A stretch of 64,000 bases of DNA from Fibrobacter sp. (GCA_012511955.1 JAAZFC010000036.1:1-64000), one strand, 5' to 3'; counted from the first letter of the stretch, positions 43,773-53,096 are shown. Notes: a model not told the origin generated them from the sequence alone. Numbers and translations: made by a program.

Positions 43773-45167
43773 ATGGAACCTATAAAAATCAACCTTCCTG
43801 AACAAGATATTCCAAAACAATGGTACAACTTAGTACCCGATTTGCCTGTGGCACCCCATCCTGCATTAAGACCTGATGGCAAAATTGCCGCTCCCGAAGA
43901 CTACGCAGCTATTTTTCCTATGAATTTAGTAGAGCAAGAGTTTTCCACAGAGCCTTTGATAGATATCCCCACAGAAATCATCGAGCATATAATGCGCTGG
44001 AGACCCACTCCTCTGCGTCGCGCTATATGGTTAGAAAGGCATTTGAAAACTCCAGCCAAAATTTATTATAAAGATGAATCTGTTTCACCGGGTGGCTCAC
44101 ACAAGCCCAATACCGCCATTGCCCAAGCTTGGTACAACAAACAAGCGGGCACCAAAACCATTACCACCGAAACTGGTGCAGGTCAATGGGGCAGCGCTCT
44201 CAGTTTAGCTTGCCAACTTATGGGTATAGACTGTAAAGTGTTTATGGTAAAAGTCAGTTTTGACCAAAAACCCACTCCCCAAATGCTTATGCGCACATGG
44301 GGTGGAGAGTGTGTAGCCAGTCCTTCCACGGAAACCGAAGCTGGCCGCAGATTTTTAGCCAAAGATCCCAACTCTCCTGGCTCTTTAGGTATGGCTATTT
44401 CCGAAGCAGTAGAAGCAGCAGTTAAAGATTCTACAGGTTCTACAAAATACGCTTTGGGTTCTGTACTTAATCATGTTATGCTACACCAAACTATCATAGG
44501 ATTAGAAGCTCAAAAGCAATTCGCTAGCATTGGCGTCAAAAAGCCCGATATTGTAATTGGATGTGCTGGCGGCGGCAGTAACTTCGCCGGTTTAGCTTTC
44601 CCCTATACCCGAGATAAAATCCACGGTGCTGATATTGAGATTATCCCCTGCGAACCTGCCAGTAGTCCAGCATTGACCAAAGGCGTATTCACCTACGATT
44701 TTGGCGATTCTGCTGGTATGACCCCCATGATGGCCATGCACACTTTAGGTCACGGTTTTGTGCCCAAACCCATCCATGCTGGCGGGTTGCGCTATCACGG
44801 TATGTCTCCCATCGTGAGTCAAGCTGTAGTAGAAGGATTAATGGCACCGCGAGCCATCAACCAATTAGACGCTTTTGAAGCAGCTGTTACCTGGGCTCGC
44901 ACCGAAGGATTTATCATTGCTCCCGAAACTTCCCACGCTGTGGCTGGGGTTATCCAAGAAGCTATTAAAGCCAGAGAAGAAGGCAAGGAAAAAACCATCG
45001 TCTTCACTTTATCTGGTCATGGTCTCTTGGATTTACAAGGTTATGAGAAATATCTTAACGGAGAAATTGTCAACTACGACCACCCTACCGAAGAAATCGC
45101 CAAAGCCGAAGAAGAGTTAAAAGACTTGCCCAAAGCTGAAGCACGCACTAGCGGAAAAAAATGGTAA
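43773..45167 (+). CDS. trpB: Tryptophan synthase beta chain, TrpB2 type
   Basis: A 464-residue PLP enzyme of the longer TrpB2 class, which condenses indole with serine to tryptophan. The PLP Lys lies in SPGGSHKPNTA; GAGQWGSALSLACQ, CAGGGSNFAGL (phosphate loop) and SGHGLLDL follow. The start at 43773 has GGAG 5 nt upstream; the ORF from 43743 is longer but weaker. No trpA or other trp gene is adjacent, and TrpB2 enzymes commonly act without an adjacent alpha subunit. Confidence 0.93.
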   Translation: MEPIKINLPEQDIPKQWYNLVPDLPVAPHPALRPDGKIAAPEDYAAIFPMNLVEQEFSTEPLIDIPTEIIEHIMRWRPTPLRRAIWLERHLKTPAKIYYKDESVSPGGSHKPNTAIAQAWYNKQAGTKTITTETGAGQWGSALSLACQLMGIDCKVFMVKVSFDQKPTPQMLMRTWGGECVASPSTETEAGRRFLAKDPNSPGSLGMAISEAVEAAVKDSTGSTKYALGSVLNHVMLHQTIIGLEAQKQFASIGVKKPDIVIGCAGGGSNFAGLAFPYTRDKIHGADIEIIPCEPASSPALTKGVFTYDFGDSAGMTPMMAMHTLGHGFVPKPIHAGGLRYHGMSPIVSQAVVEGLMAPRAINQLDAFEAAVTWARTEGFIIAPETSHAVAGVIQEAIKAREEGKEKTIVFTLSGHGLLDLQGYEKYLNGEIVNYDHPTEEIAKAEEELKDLPKAEARTSGKKW

Positions 45168-45168
45168 G

Positions 45169-46518
45169 TTATGATCTATGAGTGGCACGCAAATCCACCG
45201 GCAGAGCTATGCGAAAAGTTGTGCCGGGCCCCACTCTTTTCCAATAAGTCATTTCGCCCCCGTGTTCTTTGATAATCCCATAGGAAATATACAAACCTAA
45301 ACCCGTTCCTTCCCCCACTCCTTTAGTAGTGTAAAAAGGCTCAAAAAGCTTGTTTCCCATATCTTCATTTATTCCTACACCAGTATCTTTTACTTGAATA
45401 ACAGCTTTATTTTCGTGAAAATTAGTTGTTATACTCAAAATTCCTGACTTTTCCATAGCTGCAAGGGCATTTAAAAAGATATTCACAAAAACTTGAGATA
45501 ACTGCACTGCAGAACCCCATACTGGCGGTGTTTCCCCCCACTCGCACTTTAATTGATGTCTTTTCATTTGACCTTTTACCATAAGCAAAGATTCTTCTAA
45601 CATAGCTTTGATATCTACTGGCGCTCTCTCCCCAGATTCTGGTTGAGCAAAAGATCTTAAGCCACGGACAATCTCAGTAATCTTGTTTAACCCAGCTTTG
45701 GATTCTTGTATTAATTCTTTAGTATCTTCCCGCAAATATTCCACTCTCTGCTCCGTTAAAGTTTGGCTTTCACAACTATCAAAAATTTCCTCCACATATA
45801 AGCCCAACGCATCAATATTCATATTCACAAAATTTATGGGATTGTTGATTTCATGAGCTATTCCTGCCGACAATTGCCCCATGGCCTCTAATTTTTGCGT
45901 TTTTGCCAAACGAGATTCCAAATAACGCCGTTCATTTAACTCTTTTAATACTTGTTTGTTCATTTCAGCTAGCTCATGCGTGCGCTGTTGCACTAAACTC
46001 TCTAACTGTTTTTCATGTTTTTCTCTTTCTTGGATATTATGAACTTCAGCAGTTATATCTCTGATAGCGACACCCATATAAGAGTCTTGAACTTGGGGAG
46101 TTAAAGCAAAAACCCTGATATCCACAGACAACAGTTGAGTCTGCTCCATGGTTATCATTTCACTTTGAACATGAACAGAACCTTTGATTAGCGCTCCATT
46201 CAACCATTTTTCCACGCTATTGCGAGAGTTTTCAGTGTTAAAAAGATTAAATATGTCATATTTGACTTCATCAGTAGCGTTAATACCAATAGTATTGGCT
46301 AAACTGATATTCATATAGACAAAATCGCCATTAGAATTAATAACACCCAACATCTCTTGGCTGTTATCCAATAAAGATTCAATATCTTTAAATAAATTCA
46401 GCTCTTTGTCTAACTTGCTCTTTTTTTGTTCTAATCTATGTATGCGCTGATTTTTTTTCAACAAAAAAAACGTAAGCAGCACTAAAAGCGTACTCAAAAT
46501 TAATTGTAGCCCAAGCAT
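45169..46518 (-). CDS. PAS-domain sensor histidine kinase
   Basis: A 449-residue kinase. A short N-terminal membrane segment (LGLQLILSTLLVLLTFFLL), a PAS-like domain (~40-160; NSNGDFVYMNISLANTIG), a coiled coil (EKQLESLVQQRTHELAEM), the phospho-acceptor box GIAHEINNPINFV, and an HATPase_c domain with VFVNIFLNALAAME (N box), VKDTGVGI (G1) and GTGLGLYISYGIIKEHGG (G2). No receiver or response regulator is visible nearby. It is 24 bp from the signal-less GH9 gene, on the same strand downstream of it. Confidence 0.9.
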   Translation of the reverse strand: MLGLQLILSTLLVLLTFFLLKKNQRIHRLEQKKSKLDKELNLFKDIESLLDNSQEMLGVINSNGDFVYMNISLANTIGINATDEVKYDIFNLFNTENSRNSVEKWLNGALIKGSVHVQSEMITMEQTQLLSVDIRVFALTPQVQDSYMGVAIRDITAEVHNIQEREKHEKQLESLVQQRTHELAEMNKQVLKELNERRYLESRLAKTQKLEAMGQLSAGIAHEINNPINFVNMNIDALGLYVEEIFDSCESQTLTEQRVEYLREDTKELIQESKAGLNKITEIVRGLRSFAQPESGERAPVDIKAMLEESLLMVKGQMKRHQLKCEWGETPPVWGSAVQLSQVFVNIFLNALAAMEKSGILSITTNFHENKAVIQVKDTGVGINEDMGNKLFEPFYTTKGVGEGTGLGLYISYGIIKEHGGEMTYWKRVGPGTTFRIALPVDLRATHRS

Positions 46519-46542
46519 GCTTTTATTCTATCAAATTTACCC

Positions 46543-48153
46543 CTAATAAGTCAAGAGTTCTTCTACAGCCCAAAGCAAATAAACCATAGGAGCATTCCAA
46601 TTTATGGCTATTTCATTGGTAGCAAAAGAAGCACGCTTATCCACATAAGAAAGCGTAGGTGGATCTTTGGGGTAAGGATCTAAACGATGAGCATCTTGCT
46701 GCTCAATATTAGGACCTCCCACTAAAAAACCGGGAATGGGTTCATCAATATCATCACCAGCTGAAACCCGATGATGCAAAAAGCGCGGTGGATTTTTACC
46801 AAAACCGCTGACAAAACTCCTTTCTAAAGGGTTCACTCCCAGCAAATAATCCAATTGTCGTACTGCGTCCTGGATATACTGCTTTTCTGAGCTTATCTGA
46901 GCTGCTATCAACAAAATCATCCCTTGAGTGGCTACTATGCCATTGCTTCCCCAAATAAAATCATCTTTTTGCATGGCCAAATGCACTGGCGACTGCTTTT
47001 GTTGGGCGCGCAACTGTTGCGCCATTTGTAAAATATGCTCCTGGGCTCCTTGGTCCTTTTTTACCATAGCTGCAGAAATCGCCCCTAAAGAGCTGACACT
47101 CCACCACTGGGGTAGCTCCGCTGTCAATGCTTGGGGTGCAATGCGCTTTTGGTAAGTATCTTTTCCCGTGCTTATCCACAATTCCCAAGCCGCCCAATAC
47201 AACTCGTCGTCGGTATGGGAGTTTGCATAAGGCCCTGTGTTAATATCTTCGGGCTGTACATAATGCTGTTCAGGATTGTCCAAAGCCCACGCAAACGCTC
47301 TTTCCGCCTGATTTAACCAAAACTTTGCCACTTTAGGTATATATTCTTTATAAACTCTCGCCGCTTGGGCCATGGATGCGGCAAAATACAAGCTCGCTGC
47401 CGTGCTTTTCATTACCACATAGCGCGGATTAAGGCAAGTATGAGGCATTTGCATGCTGTCAAAGCTCAAATTAGTAAGCTTATGATACACACCTCCATCG
47501 GGGGCTTGCATATTGGACATCCAGTCTAAATTCCATTTAACTTCTACTAATAAGTCGGGCAATTGAAGTTCATCTGGCGGAATATTAAAAGATATTTTTG
47601 AAGCTAATTGGGGCAAATGTTCCACCACCGCCAAAATCTTCCAAACACTAATCCCAGAATTTACGATATATTTATTATAATCTCCAGCATCATACCAGCC
47701 CTTGGGAGCAGAAATCACTGCGCCTTCGGGTAAAATAGCTTCGGCGGCGCTGGCGTGAATCAAAACTTCAGTATCGGGATGCCCAGCGGGCCTAGCCCAT
47801 TTACCCGCAAACTGCGGCTCTAGCTCCATACTCGCCCGCTGGAAATAAAATGATTTAAGTACCCCTTGGGCCAAAACTTCCCAAGGCTTTTCGCCCACGA
47901 CAATTTTCTGCTGAAAATCCCCCACTTCGAGAATATATTCCCCTTTTTCTCTTATTTCACTAAAATCGCATAGTTGCAAATTTAACTCAAAAAGAGCTTC
48001 AAACTGCGAAGGTGGAAGTTCTTTGCGTAAAACTTCAGTATTTGTATCAGCTTGGCGCACCACAAATTGCTTTGGGATAGAATTTTCTCCCGCCCAATAA
48101 GCAAATTTGTCAGCGTTTATATGATAACCTATGGTATTGTATAATATCGTCAT
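46543..48153 (-). CDS. GH9 glycoside hydrolase without a signal peptide
   Basis: A 536-residue protein: N-terminal Ig-like CelD_N domain (~1-95) then an (alpha/alpha)6 GH9 domain. Catalytic Asp pair in WYDAGDYNKYIVNSG, the HHR substrate-binding motif in PRFLHHRVSAGDD, and the acid Glu in SFATNEIAINWNAP are all present. The N-terminus MTILYNTIGYHINADK begins in the Ig domain without any hydrophobic leader, so it should be cytoplasmic, suggesting hydrolysis of imported cellodextrins. It starts 3 bp after the stop of the secreted GH9 gene and is in its operon. Confidence 0.9.
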   Translation of the reverse strand: MTILYNTIGYHINADKFAYWAGENSIPKQFVVRQADTNTEVLRKELPPSQFEALFELNLQLCDFSEIREKGEYILEVGDFQQKIVVGEKPWEVLAQGVLKSFYFQRASMELEPQFAGKWARPAGHPDTEVLIHASAAEAILPEGAVISAPKGWYDAGDYNKYIVNSGISVWKILAVVEHLPQLASKISFNIPPDELQLPDLLVEVKWNLDWMSNMQAPDGGVYHKLTNLSFDSMQMPHTCLNPRYVVMKSTAASLYFAASMAQAARVYKEYIPKVAKFWLNQAERAFAWALDNPEQHYVQPEDINTGPYANSHTDDELYWAAWELWISTGKDTYQKRIAPQALTAELPQWWSVSSLGAISAAMVKKDQGAQEHILQMAQQLRAQQKQSPVHLAMQKDDFIWGSNGIVATQGMILLIAAQISSEKQYIQDAVRQLDYLLGVNPLERSFVSGFGKNPPRFLHHRVSAGDDIDEPIPGFLVGGPNIEQQDAHRLDPYPKDPPTLSYVDKRASFATNEIAINWNAPMVYLLWAVEELLTY

Positions 48154-48156
48154 ATA

Positions 48157-50805
48157 TTACTTGTTAACCCAGGGTAAAACTTGTTGACCAGAGTGGTTAC
48201 GCACCCGCACCCATAAAATTCCCATATTTTTTTGCGGCACTAACTCTTTTAAAGCCACAGTAGAACTAATATGATGCTTTTGTCCTAGCATACGACCCTG
48301 TTTATCAAAAATTTCCAACTTTAAATTATCGCCAAACAAAGCATTTACATGCAAATAATCTCCTTTAATCACTGCCCCCAAATTCCTTTGAGTAGGAGCG
48401 TGCAAAACACCATCAGCCAACTCATCTTCAGCTAAAGGCTTTTTAGTAGCAAAAAGTTTAGTTGACTTAACATTTACCGTGCTAGTATCTAAACCCACCT
48501 CTAAATGCAGTGAAACATTTTCTGAACTGCGTGGTGCTTTAAAGGAATAGGCATATTTATAATAACGAGCACTGAGTACCGCCGTGCGTTGGGCAAATAA
48601 ATTAGTTCCATCACTTAACTTAATCCCCAAATCACGCACATTATTGGATTTAGCTTCAACTTCTATGGTATAATCCACTCCTTTAACTAAAGTTAAACCA
48701 TGTTGGGCTGTATAAACTTGCCCTAATTGTTTGCCAATTTCATAGGTTTTCAGCTGCAATGAGCTATCTTCACCCCATTTAGCATCGCCATAAGCGTCTT
48801 GCTTTGAATTGTAAGGAGAGCTTTTCCAGTGATTTATAGAGTCTGTAAATTTACGATTTTTCAAAATGCTTTTTTCGTATTCCACTCCAAGAGCTTTAAG
48901 CCACATATCTCCAGTAACTTCGAAACTTGTATCGCCGCTATTGCCAGCTAAGTCGCCAATCCAATCTTTAAATTTAATATCGCCACTTTCTTTGACTTTT
49001 ACTCGCACGCTATCTCCAATTTGGTACGAGTCTTTTTGGGGTTCTAGTTCTACATTTAAACCCGCACTGCTTTGAGCCAAAACCACGGGAGCAAATACTT
49101 CGCCCTTAGCAAGACTTTCATTTTCTCCTAATGTTGCTTCCACTGCTCCTATAAGAAGCACCAAAGGAGCTTGCCAGTTAATGGCAATTTCATTACTAGC
49201 ATAACTTTTGGTGTCATCGGTGTAGCATTTAGCTGATGCACAGCCAGTATTAATCAACCTATCTAAAGGACCATCTCCGCCCGAACCATTGGGACCACCC
49301 ACCACATAACCGGGAATGGGTTCTGGGATTTTATCAGCGATCAAAATACGCGCATGGGGATTACGAGGGTAATTGTATCCAATTCCTGTTACATAGCTGC
49401 GATTTAAAGGATTTTTGCCAAAAAAGTAGTCCGCCATTTCCCCCGCAGCTTTGAGGTAAGATAAATCGTCACTTAATTTATGTGCCACCAACAAAGTCGC
49501 CGCTGCTGAAGCCACCGCACCATTGGATCCCCAATAAAATGACAAATTAGGCAAACGCATGGGACTTTTCTCAATTTCTGTGAGCATTGCATCTGCTTTT
49601 GCCAGCACCACTTCTGCCAATGAATCTCCCAAATCCTTATCAATGCTTTTTGCCTCTAATGCCAAAGAATAAATACCCAAAGAAGCTACACTGTTCCAAC
49701 CCACAGTATTAACCTTGAAATTACCAGTTAATTCTTCTTTATATTTTTTGTCTTTAGTGGACAAAAACAGTTCCGCTGCAGCCCAATAAAACTCATCGCT
49801 AAAGCTATTATCTCCATAACCACCAGTCCGGACATCTTTAAACAATTTACTGTTCGCACCCTGGGTATAAGGAATTTTATCGTTCTTTTTGGCCCAGGCC
49901 CAAGCTAATTTGGCTCTAGCTAAACAAGTATCTGCAAAAGCGGGATCAATGTCTTTGTAACGCCTATAGGCTTGGGCAGTCATAGCCACAAAGTTCAGGG
50001 TAGAAGAAGTGCTTTTACCAATTACAAAACGCACGCTGGGATCATCTGCAGGCATCACGTTACCCGAAAAGTTCTTAGGCGTAACTTTGAAAAACACCCC
50101 ACCATCATCGTCTTGCATTTTTAAAAGCCAGTCAAACTCCCACCGTACTTCGTCAAATAAATCAGGAATACCATTACCACTTTCGGGGATATTTAAAATT
50201 TCATCTCCCGTCCAATCTGGGTGCAAATACATAAATAATTGCAACATTGCCACAGACATTCCTGCATTTACCACATACTTTCCATAATCCCCAGCATCGT
50301 ACCATCCCCGAGATACATCTCGAGTGGCGCCTTTAGGTTTATCCAGATCTTCGTGATAGGCTAAATCATCGTCGGGATGACCAAATTCCCGCGCGAAAAT
50401 CCCGCCGTGTTCTTCGGGGATTTCTGTGCTGGCGCGCCACAGGTAAAAAGCTCGTTGAATATCTTGGTAAGCATCTGCATAGACATCTTTGCGAATGCGA
50501 AAAGCCATGGAACGACTCTCTCCCACGGCTTCTATGATGTACAAACCTTCGTCAGTGAGCTTAGAAAAATCAGCTTTTTGCACCATTTCTTGGGAACTAT
50601 TCCACAAAGCTGGTTTAGTCAAAGCCCCGCGCAACACAACCTTATCGGATAGAGCGTCGCGCACATAAAAAGAATCAGCTCCACCGTGGGGAATCACCGC
50701 CCATTTGTTTGCCTGGGGATGGTAGCCTAAATGATTTATGTGGATTTCAGCGGCAAAACCAAAACTCATTAATAATATTATTAAGCTAAAAATGTGTTTT
50801 TTCAT
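48157..50805 (-). CDS. Secreted GH9 cellulase with carbohydrate-binding and sorting-like C-terminal domains
   Basis: An 882-residue protein from the ATG at 50805 (GAGG 6 nt upstream). Signal peptide (HIFSLIILLMSFGFAAE), CelD_N Ig-like domain (~20-105), GH9 catalytic domain (~110-575) with WYDAGDYGKYVVNAG, NPHARI and the acid Glu in SYASNEIAINWQAP. After a linker comes a CBM4/9-like domain (~690-800; ILKNRKFTDSINHW start), then a final ~80 residues (GDNLKLEIFDKQGRML and GILWVRVRNHSG) with the shape of a type IX secretion sorting tail. It degrades beta-1,4-glucan outside the cell. Confidence 0.9.
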   Translation of the reverse strand: MKKHIFSLIILLMSFGFAAEIHINHLGYHPQANKWAVIPHGGADSFYVRDALSDKVVLRGALTKPALWNSSQEMVQKADFSKLTDEGLYIIEAVGESRSMAFRIRKDVYADAYQDIQRAFYLWRASTEIPEEHGGIFAREFGHPDDDLAYHEDLDKPKGATRDVSRGWYDAGDYGKYVVNAGMSVAMLQLFMYLHPDWTGDEILNIPESGNGIPDLFDEVRWEFDWLLKMQDDDGGVFFKVTPKNFSGNVMPADDPSVRFVIGKSTSSTLNFVAMTAQAYRRYKDIDPAFADTCLARAKLAWAWAKKNDKIPYTQGANSKLFKDVRTGGYGDNSFSDEFYWAAAELFLSTKDKKYKEELTGNFKVNTVGWNSVASLGIYSLALEAKSIDKDLGDSLAEVVLAKADAMLTEIEKSPMRLPNLSFYWGSNGAVASAAATLLVAHKLSDDLSYLKAAGEMADYFFGKNPLNRSYVTGIGYNYPRNPHARILIADKIPEPIPGYVVGGPNGSGGDGPLDRLINTGCASAKCYTDDTKSYASNEIAINWQAPLVLLIGAVEATLGENESLAKGEVFAPVVLAQSSAGLNVELEPQKDSYQIGDSVRVKVKESGDIKFKDWIGDLAGNSGDTSFEVTGDMWLKALGVEYEKSILKNRKFTDSINHWKSSPYNSKQDAYGDAKWGEDSSLQLKTYEIGKQLGQVYTAQHGLTLVKGVDYTIEVEAKSNNVRDLGIKLSDGTNLFAQRTAVLSARYYKYAYSFKAPRSSENVSLHLEVGLDTSTVNVKSTKLFATKKPLAEDELADGVLHAPTQRNLGAVIKGDYLHVNALFGDNLKLEIFDKQGRMLGQKHHISSTVALKELVPQKNMGILWVRVRNHSGQQVLPWVNK

Positions 50806-50821
50806 AATCAACCTCATCTAG

Positions 50822-50827
50822 TTTATA
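50822..50827 (-). promoter_or_regulatory. -10-like box before the secreted GH9 gene
   Basis: TATAAA on the minus strand, 17 nt before the GH9 start codon at 50805. The expected transcript start would be near 50815, leaving a leader of roughly 10 nt with GAGG. Confidence 0.4.
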
Positions 50828-50877
50828 CAATTAAATTAGTTTCAGTTGGCATATTGCAACTTGGAGTATATTTGATT

Positions 50878-50897
50878 TTGGTTACTGCTGTAACCAA
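50878..50897. promoter_or_regulatory. Palindromic operator-like site upstream of GH9
   Basis: A perfect 8-bp inverted repeat, TTGGTTAC (50878-50885), spacer TGCT, GTAACCAA (50890-50897). The core GGTTAC-N4-GTAACC recurs at 53081-53096 before the TIGR02147 gene. It sits 5 bp after the stop of the upstream lipoprotein gene and 52 nt upstream of the TATAAA box. Confidence 0.7.
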
Positions 50898-50901
50898 GTG
50901 C

Positions 50902-52164
50902 TTAAGGTAATTGCACCAAGCTTATGTTGCGCAGCCAAACCGTGCGTTTCCATAAACCAAGGTTAAACTCTAAACGCCCAAAAGGCGTGGTTTCTTTGGC
51001 GCAAAGTTGCAAAGAATGCTTTGTTGGTGTGGTTTGCAAATGAATTCGAAAGTTCATATTACCATGATCTAAATTATCGTAGGGTGCCATATAGCGCCCT
51101 AAACGAGTCAAAATATTAGTTTGCTCCACATCGGACCACGCTTCGAAACTCAGCTCATAGCAACGACCTTGGACTATTTCAATATCTTCTTGCATCCATT
51201 GCACCGAATAATCGTGGGTACCAGGTTCATGTACACTAATCTTAACTTTATTGTCATTAACCATAGTGTCGGCTACACCGTCCAATTGGGTTAAGAAAAC
51301 CCATGAATTTCCAAACTCTTTAAAATCACCGTTTTTTACCCTTTCTCCATTGGGTTTATCAAACTGCTTCACCGCCCAATCTTGTATCTCCCAGGCTTTT
51401 TCTTCGCCACCAACAATCATCTGGTAGCGAGTAGCATTAAAAGCTTTGGGGAAATATGCTACCAAACTATCTAATAAATCAGCATTGCTGGTTTCACTGA
51501 TAATTATTTCCTGGTTTTCCTCAACTTCTACATTGCTAAAGTCCACTGTTTTTAACCAAGTTTCAGGGTGAAATAATACACTAAGATCATATTTCGGCGA
51601 CTCTTCCTCAGAAGAACGAGATAAATCGTTGATAATTTGCGCATGATGGTAACGCAATCGCAATGTCAATGAATCTGGCAAAATGATTTTAACTTGTGCA
51701 TCCAAAGGAATATAGTGAGAAACAAATTCTTGTTTGGACAAATCCAATAATAAGCCTACTTCTTTGAGGTAGCTACGACTAGGAATGTTTATGTTTTGGA
51801 AATTAACTTCTAAACTATCACCATTAAGCAAATCTATCTGTACCGAAGGATCCTCTTCGTTTTTAGGCCATAAAATAGTACCTACACTTGCATCTATAGG
51901 TATGTAGTAATAATAACTGCCAAAATAAGACACTCGCTTAAGATTAAAGCTAACTTTTTGCCATTGCACAGAATCTACATTCATGGCAATAACTTTTCCT
52001 AAAAAATCAAAATAAGCTTCACCTGGGGCAAGACTAAACCGTGCACTCATGGAAACCATAGGATTACCAATTTCTGTACCTGCATTTTGCACAGAATCGC
52101 CACTAGAACAGGACCAAAACAAGAAGCTAGCTAAAAAAGCCGCCAATATTTTTTTACGCAACAT
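50902..52164 (-). CDS. Lipoprotein with possible C-terminal carbohydrate-binding domain
   Basis: A 420-residue lipoprotein (lipid Cys in FWSCSS, ~residue 19) followed by NAGTEIGNP, a short motif I associate with Fibrobacter-type lipoproteins paired with TIGR02147 proteins. The middle is beta-rich (LNGDSLEVNFQNINIPSRS). Residues ~275-420 resemble a CBM4/9-like jelly roll (NGDFKEFGNSWVF, ELSFEAWSDVEQTN, NFRIHLQTTPTKHSLQL). It starts 1 bp after the stop of the TIGR02147 gene, so the two are co-transcribed. It may bind polysaccharide at the cell surface. Confidence 0.65.
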   Translation of the reverse strand: MLRKKILAAFLASFLFWSCSSGDSVQNAGTEIGNPMVSMSARFSLAPGEAYFDFLGKVIAMNVDSVQWQKVSFNLKRVSYFGSYYYYIPIDASVGTILWPKNEEDPSVQIDLLNGDSLEVNFQNINIPSRSYLKEVGLLLDLSKQEFVSHYIPLDAQVKIILPDSLTLRLRYHHAQIINDLSRSSEEESPKYDLSVLFHPETWLKTVDFSNVEVEENQEIIISETSNADLLDSLVAYFPKAFNATRYQMIVGGEEKAWEIQDWAVKQFDKPNGERVKNGDFKEFGNSWVFLTQLDGVADTMVNDNKVKISVHEPGTHDYSVQWMQEDIEIVQGRCYELSFEAWSDVEQTNILTRLGRYMAPYDNLDHGNMNFRIHLQTTPTKHSLQLCAKETTPFGRLEFNLGLWKRTVWLRNISLVQLP

Positions 52165-52165
52165 A

Positions 52166-53017
52166 TCAATTCCTAGTTAGAGGAAAGAGCTGTATATTCA
52201 CTTGGACTATATCATCTCCTTCACCTTCATCTGCAGAGAAATCTAATATCTCTTTTCGCATAAGTTGCAGATGTTTCTTTAAATTAGGAAATTCTTTGGC
52301 TTTAATGGGGAAAATTAATGAACTAATATCTCTTTCTTCTGCTGACACCTCTCCCATAGCCAAAGAAGCTTGTTTAAGCATCTGCTCATGAAAATCACGG
52401 ACTAAGTCGTACTGAACCTCGTCATCTGTAGTGATATTTGTATCATTTTGCTTATAACCATTGGGAGTTCTAGTTATTAAGCCTAATTCTTGCAGTAGTT
52501 TTAATGAATCTTGAATGTCTGCTCTACTCAATTTAGTTCGCATGCGGCGCATAAACCATTCTGGTGCTGCACTAAATCCCTCAAGAGCAATCATCTCGCG
52601 TATTAAAATATGATGCCATTCTCTAAAAATACGAAATTGGGTATCTTCTAACTTGCGAAAACGAGAGCGTGGAGTACATTTAACGAGATTTTCATAATAA
52701 ATCTGCTTTTCTACGCTATCTTTAGCCTGATTGAAGAAAACTAAATTTTCAAAATACTCAGCTTTTTTTCCAGTAAGCCCCAAACCCACAATTATTTTAG
52801 TTACGGTACTTTTAGTGACATTGCGAGTACCATCCATGGCCAATTTTAAATGTGCATGACTAGATAAACCTGCTTTTTCAGCAAAATAACGCAAAGAAAA
52901 CACGGAAGATGTTTTTTTCCGCCAGTTATAAAAATCTTTCAAGTAAACACGATAGTTTGTGTAATGCAACACATCGGGTTCAGGCAAAGATTCCTTGTTT
53001 TTCTTTTTTTTGCTCAT
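52166..53017 (-). CDS. TIGR02147-family protein, likely DNA-binding regulator
   Basis: A 283-residue cytoplasmic protein of the TIGR02147 family, which is greatly expanded in Fibrobacter and has no established role. The N-terminal part (YTNYRVYLKDFYNWRK, then FSLRYFAEKAGLSSHAHLKLAMDGTRNVTKSTVTKI) has a helix-turn-helix look at ~residues 45-80. The rest is helical with a winged-helix-like segment (SRADIQDSLKLLQELGLITRTPNGY). Upstream on this strand a TATAAT (53034-53039) and the palindrome GGTTAC-N4-GTAACC (53081-53096) precede it. Overlap with the lipoprotein gene (1-bp gap) marks an operon. The regulatory role is inference. Confidence 0.82.
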   Translation of the reverse strand: MSKKKKNKESLPEPDVLHYTNYRVYLKDFYNWRKKTSSVFSLRYFAEKAGLSSHAHLKLAMDGTRNVTKSTVTKIIVGLGLTGKKAEYFENLVFFNQAKDSVEKQIYYENLVKCTPRSRFRKLEDTQFRIFREWHHILIREMIALEGFSAAPEWFMRRMRTKLSRADIQDSLKLLQELGLITRTPNGYKQNDTNITTDDEVQYDLVRDFHEQMLKQASLAMGEVSAEERDISSLIFPIKAKEFPNLKKHLQLMRKEILDFSADEGEGDDIVQVNIQLFPLTRN

Positions 53018-53033
53018 AATTATCTCTTAATAT

Positions 53034-53039
53034 ATTATA
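53034..53039 (-). promoter_or_regulatory. -10 box (TATAAT) before the TIGR02147 gene
   Basis: A perfect TATAAT on the minus strand, 16 nt before the start at 53017, predicting a very short leader of about 10 nt. No good -35 is visible, which fits activator-dependent transcription. Confidence 0.55.
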
Positions 53040-53080
53040 CATGTTTAAAAGAAACTAAGTGAAACAAAAACAAGCTATTC

Positions 53081-53096
53081 GGTTACGATAGTAACC
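53081..53096. promoter_or_regulatory. Palindromic operator-like site upstream of the TIGR02147 gene
   Basis: GGTTAC (53081-53086), spacer GATA, GTAACC (53091-53096), followed by AA as in the GH9 copy. It lies 41 nt upstream of the TATAAT, versus 52 nt for the GH9 copy: a difference of one helical turn. Confidence 0.7.

Noticed and set aside
50843-50862. Sigma-54-like TTGGCA..TTGCAA upstream of GH9
   Set aside because: Only 6 nt separate the GG and GC dinucleotides instead of 10, so it is not a -24/-12 promoter; it is at most a second imperfect dyad.
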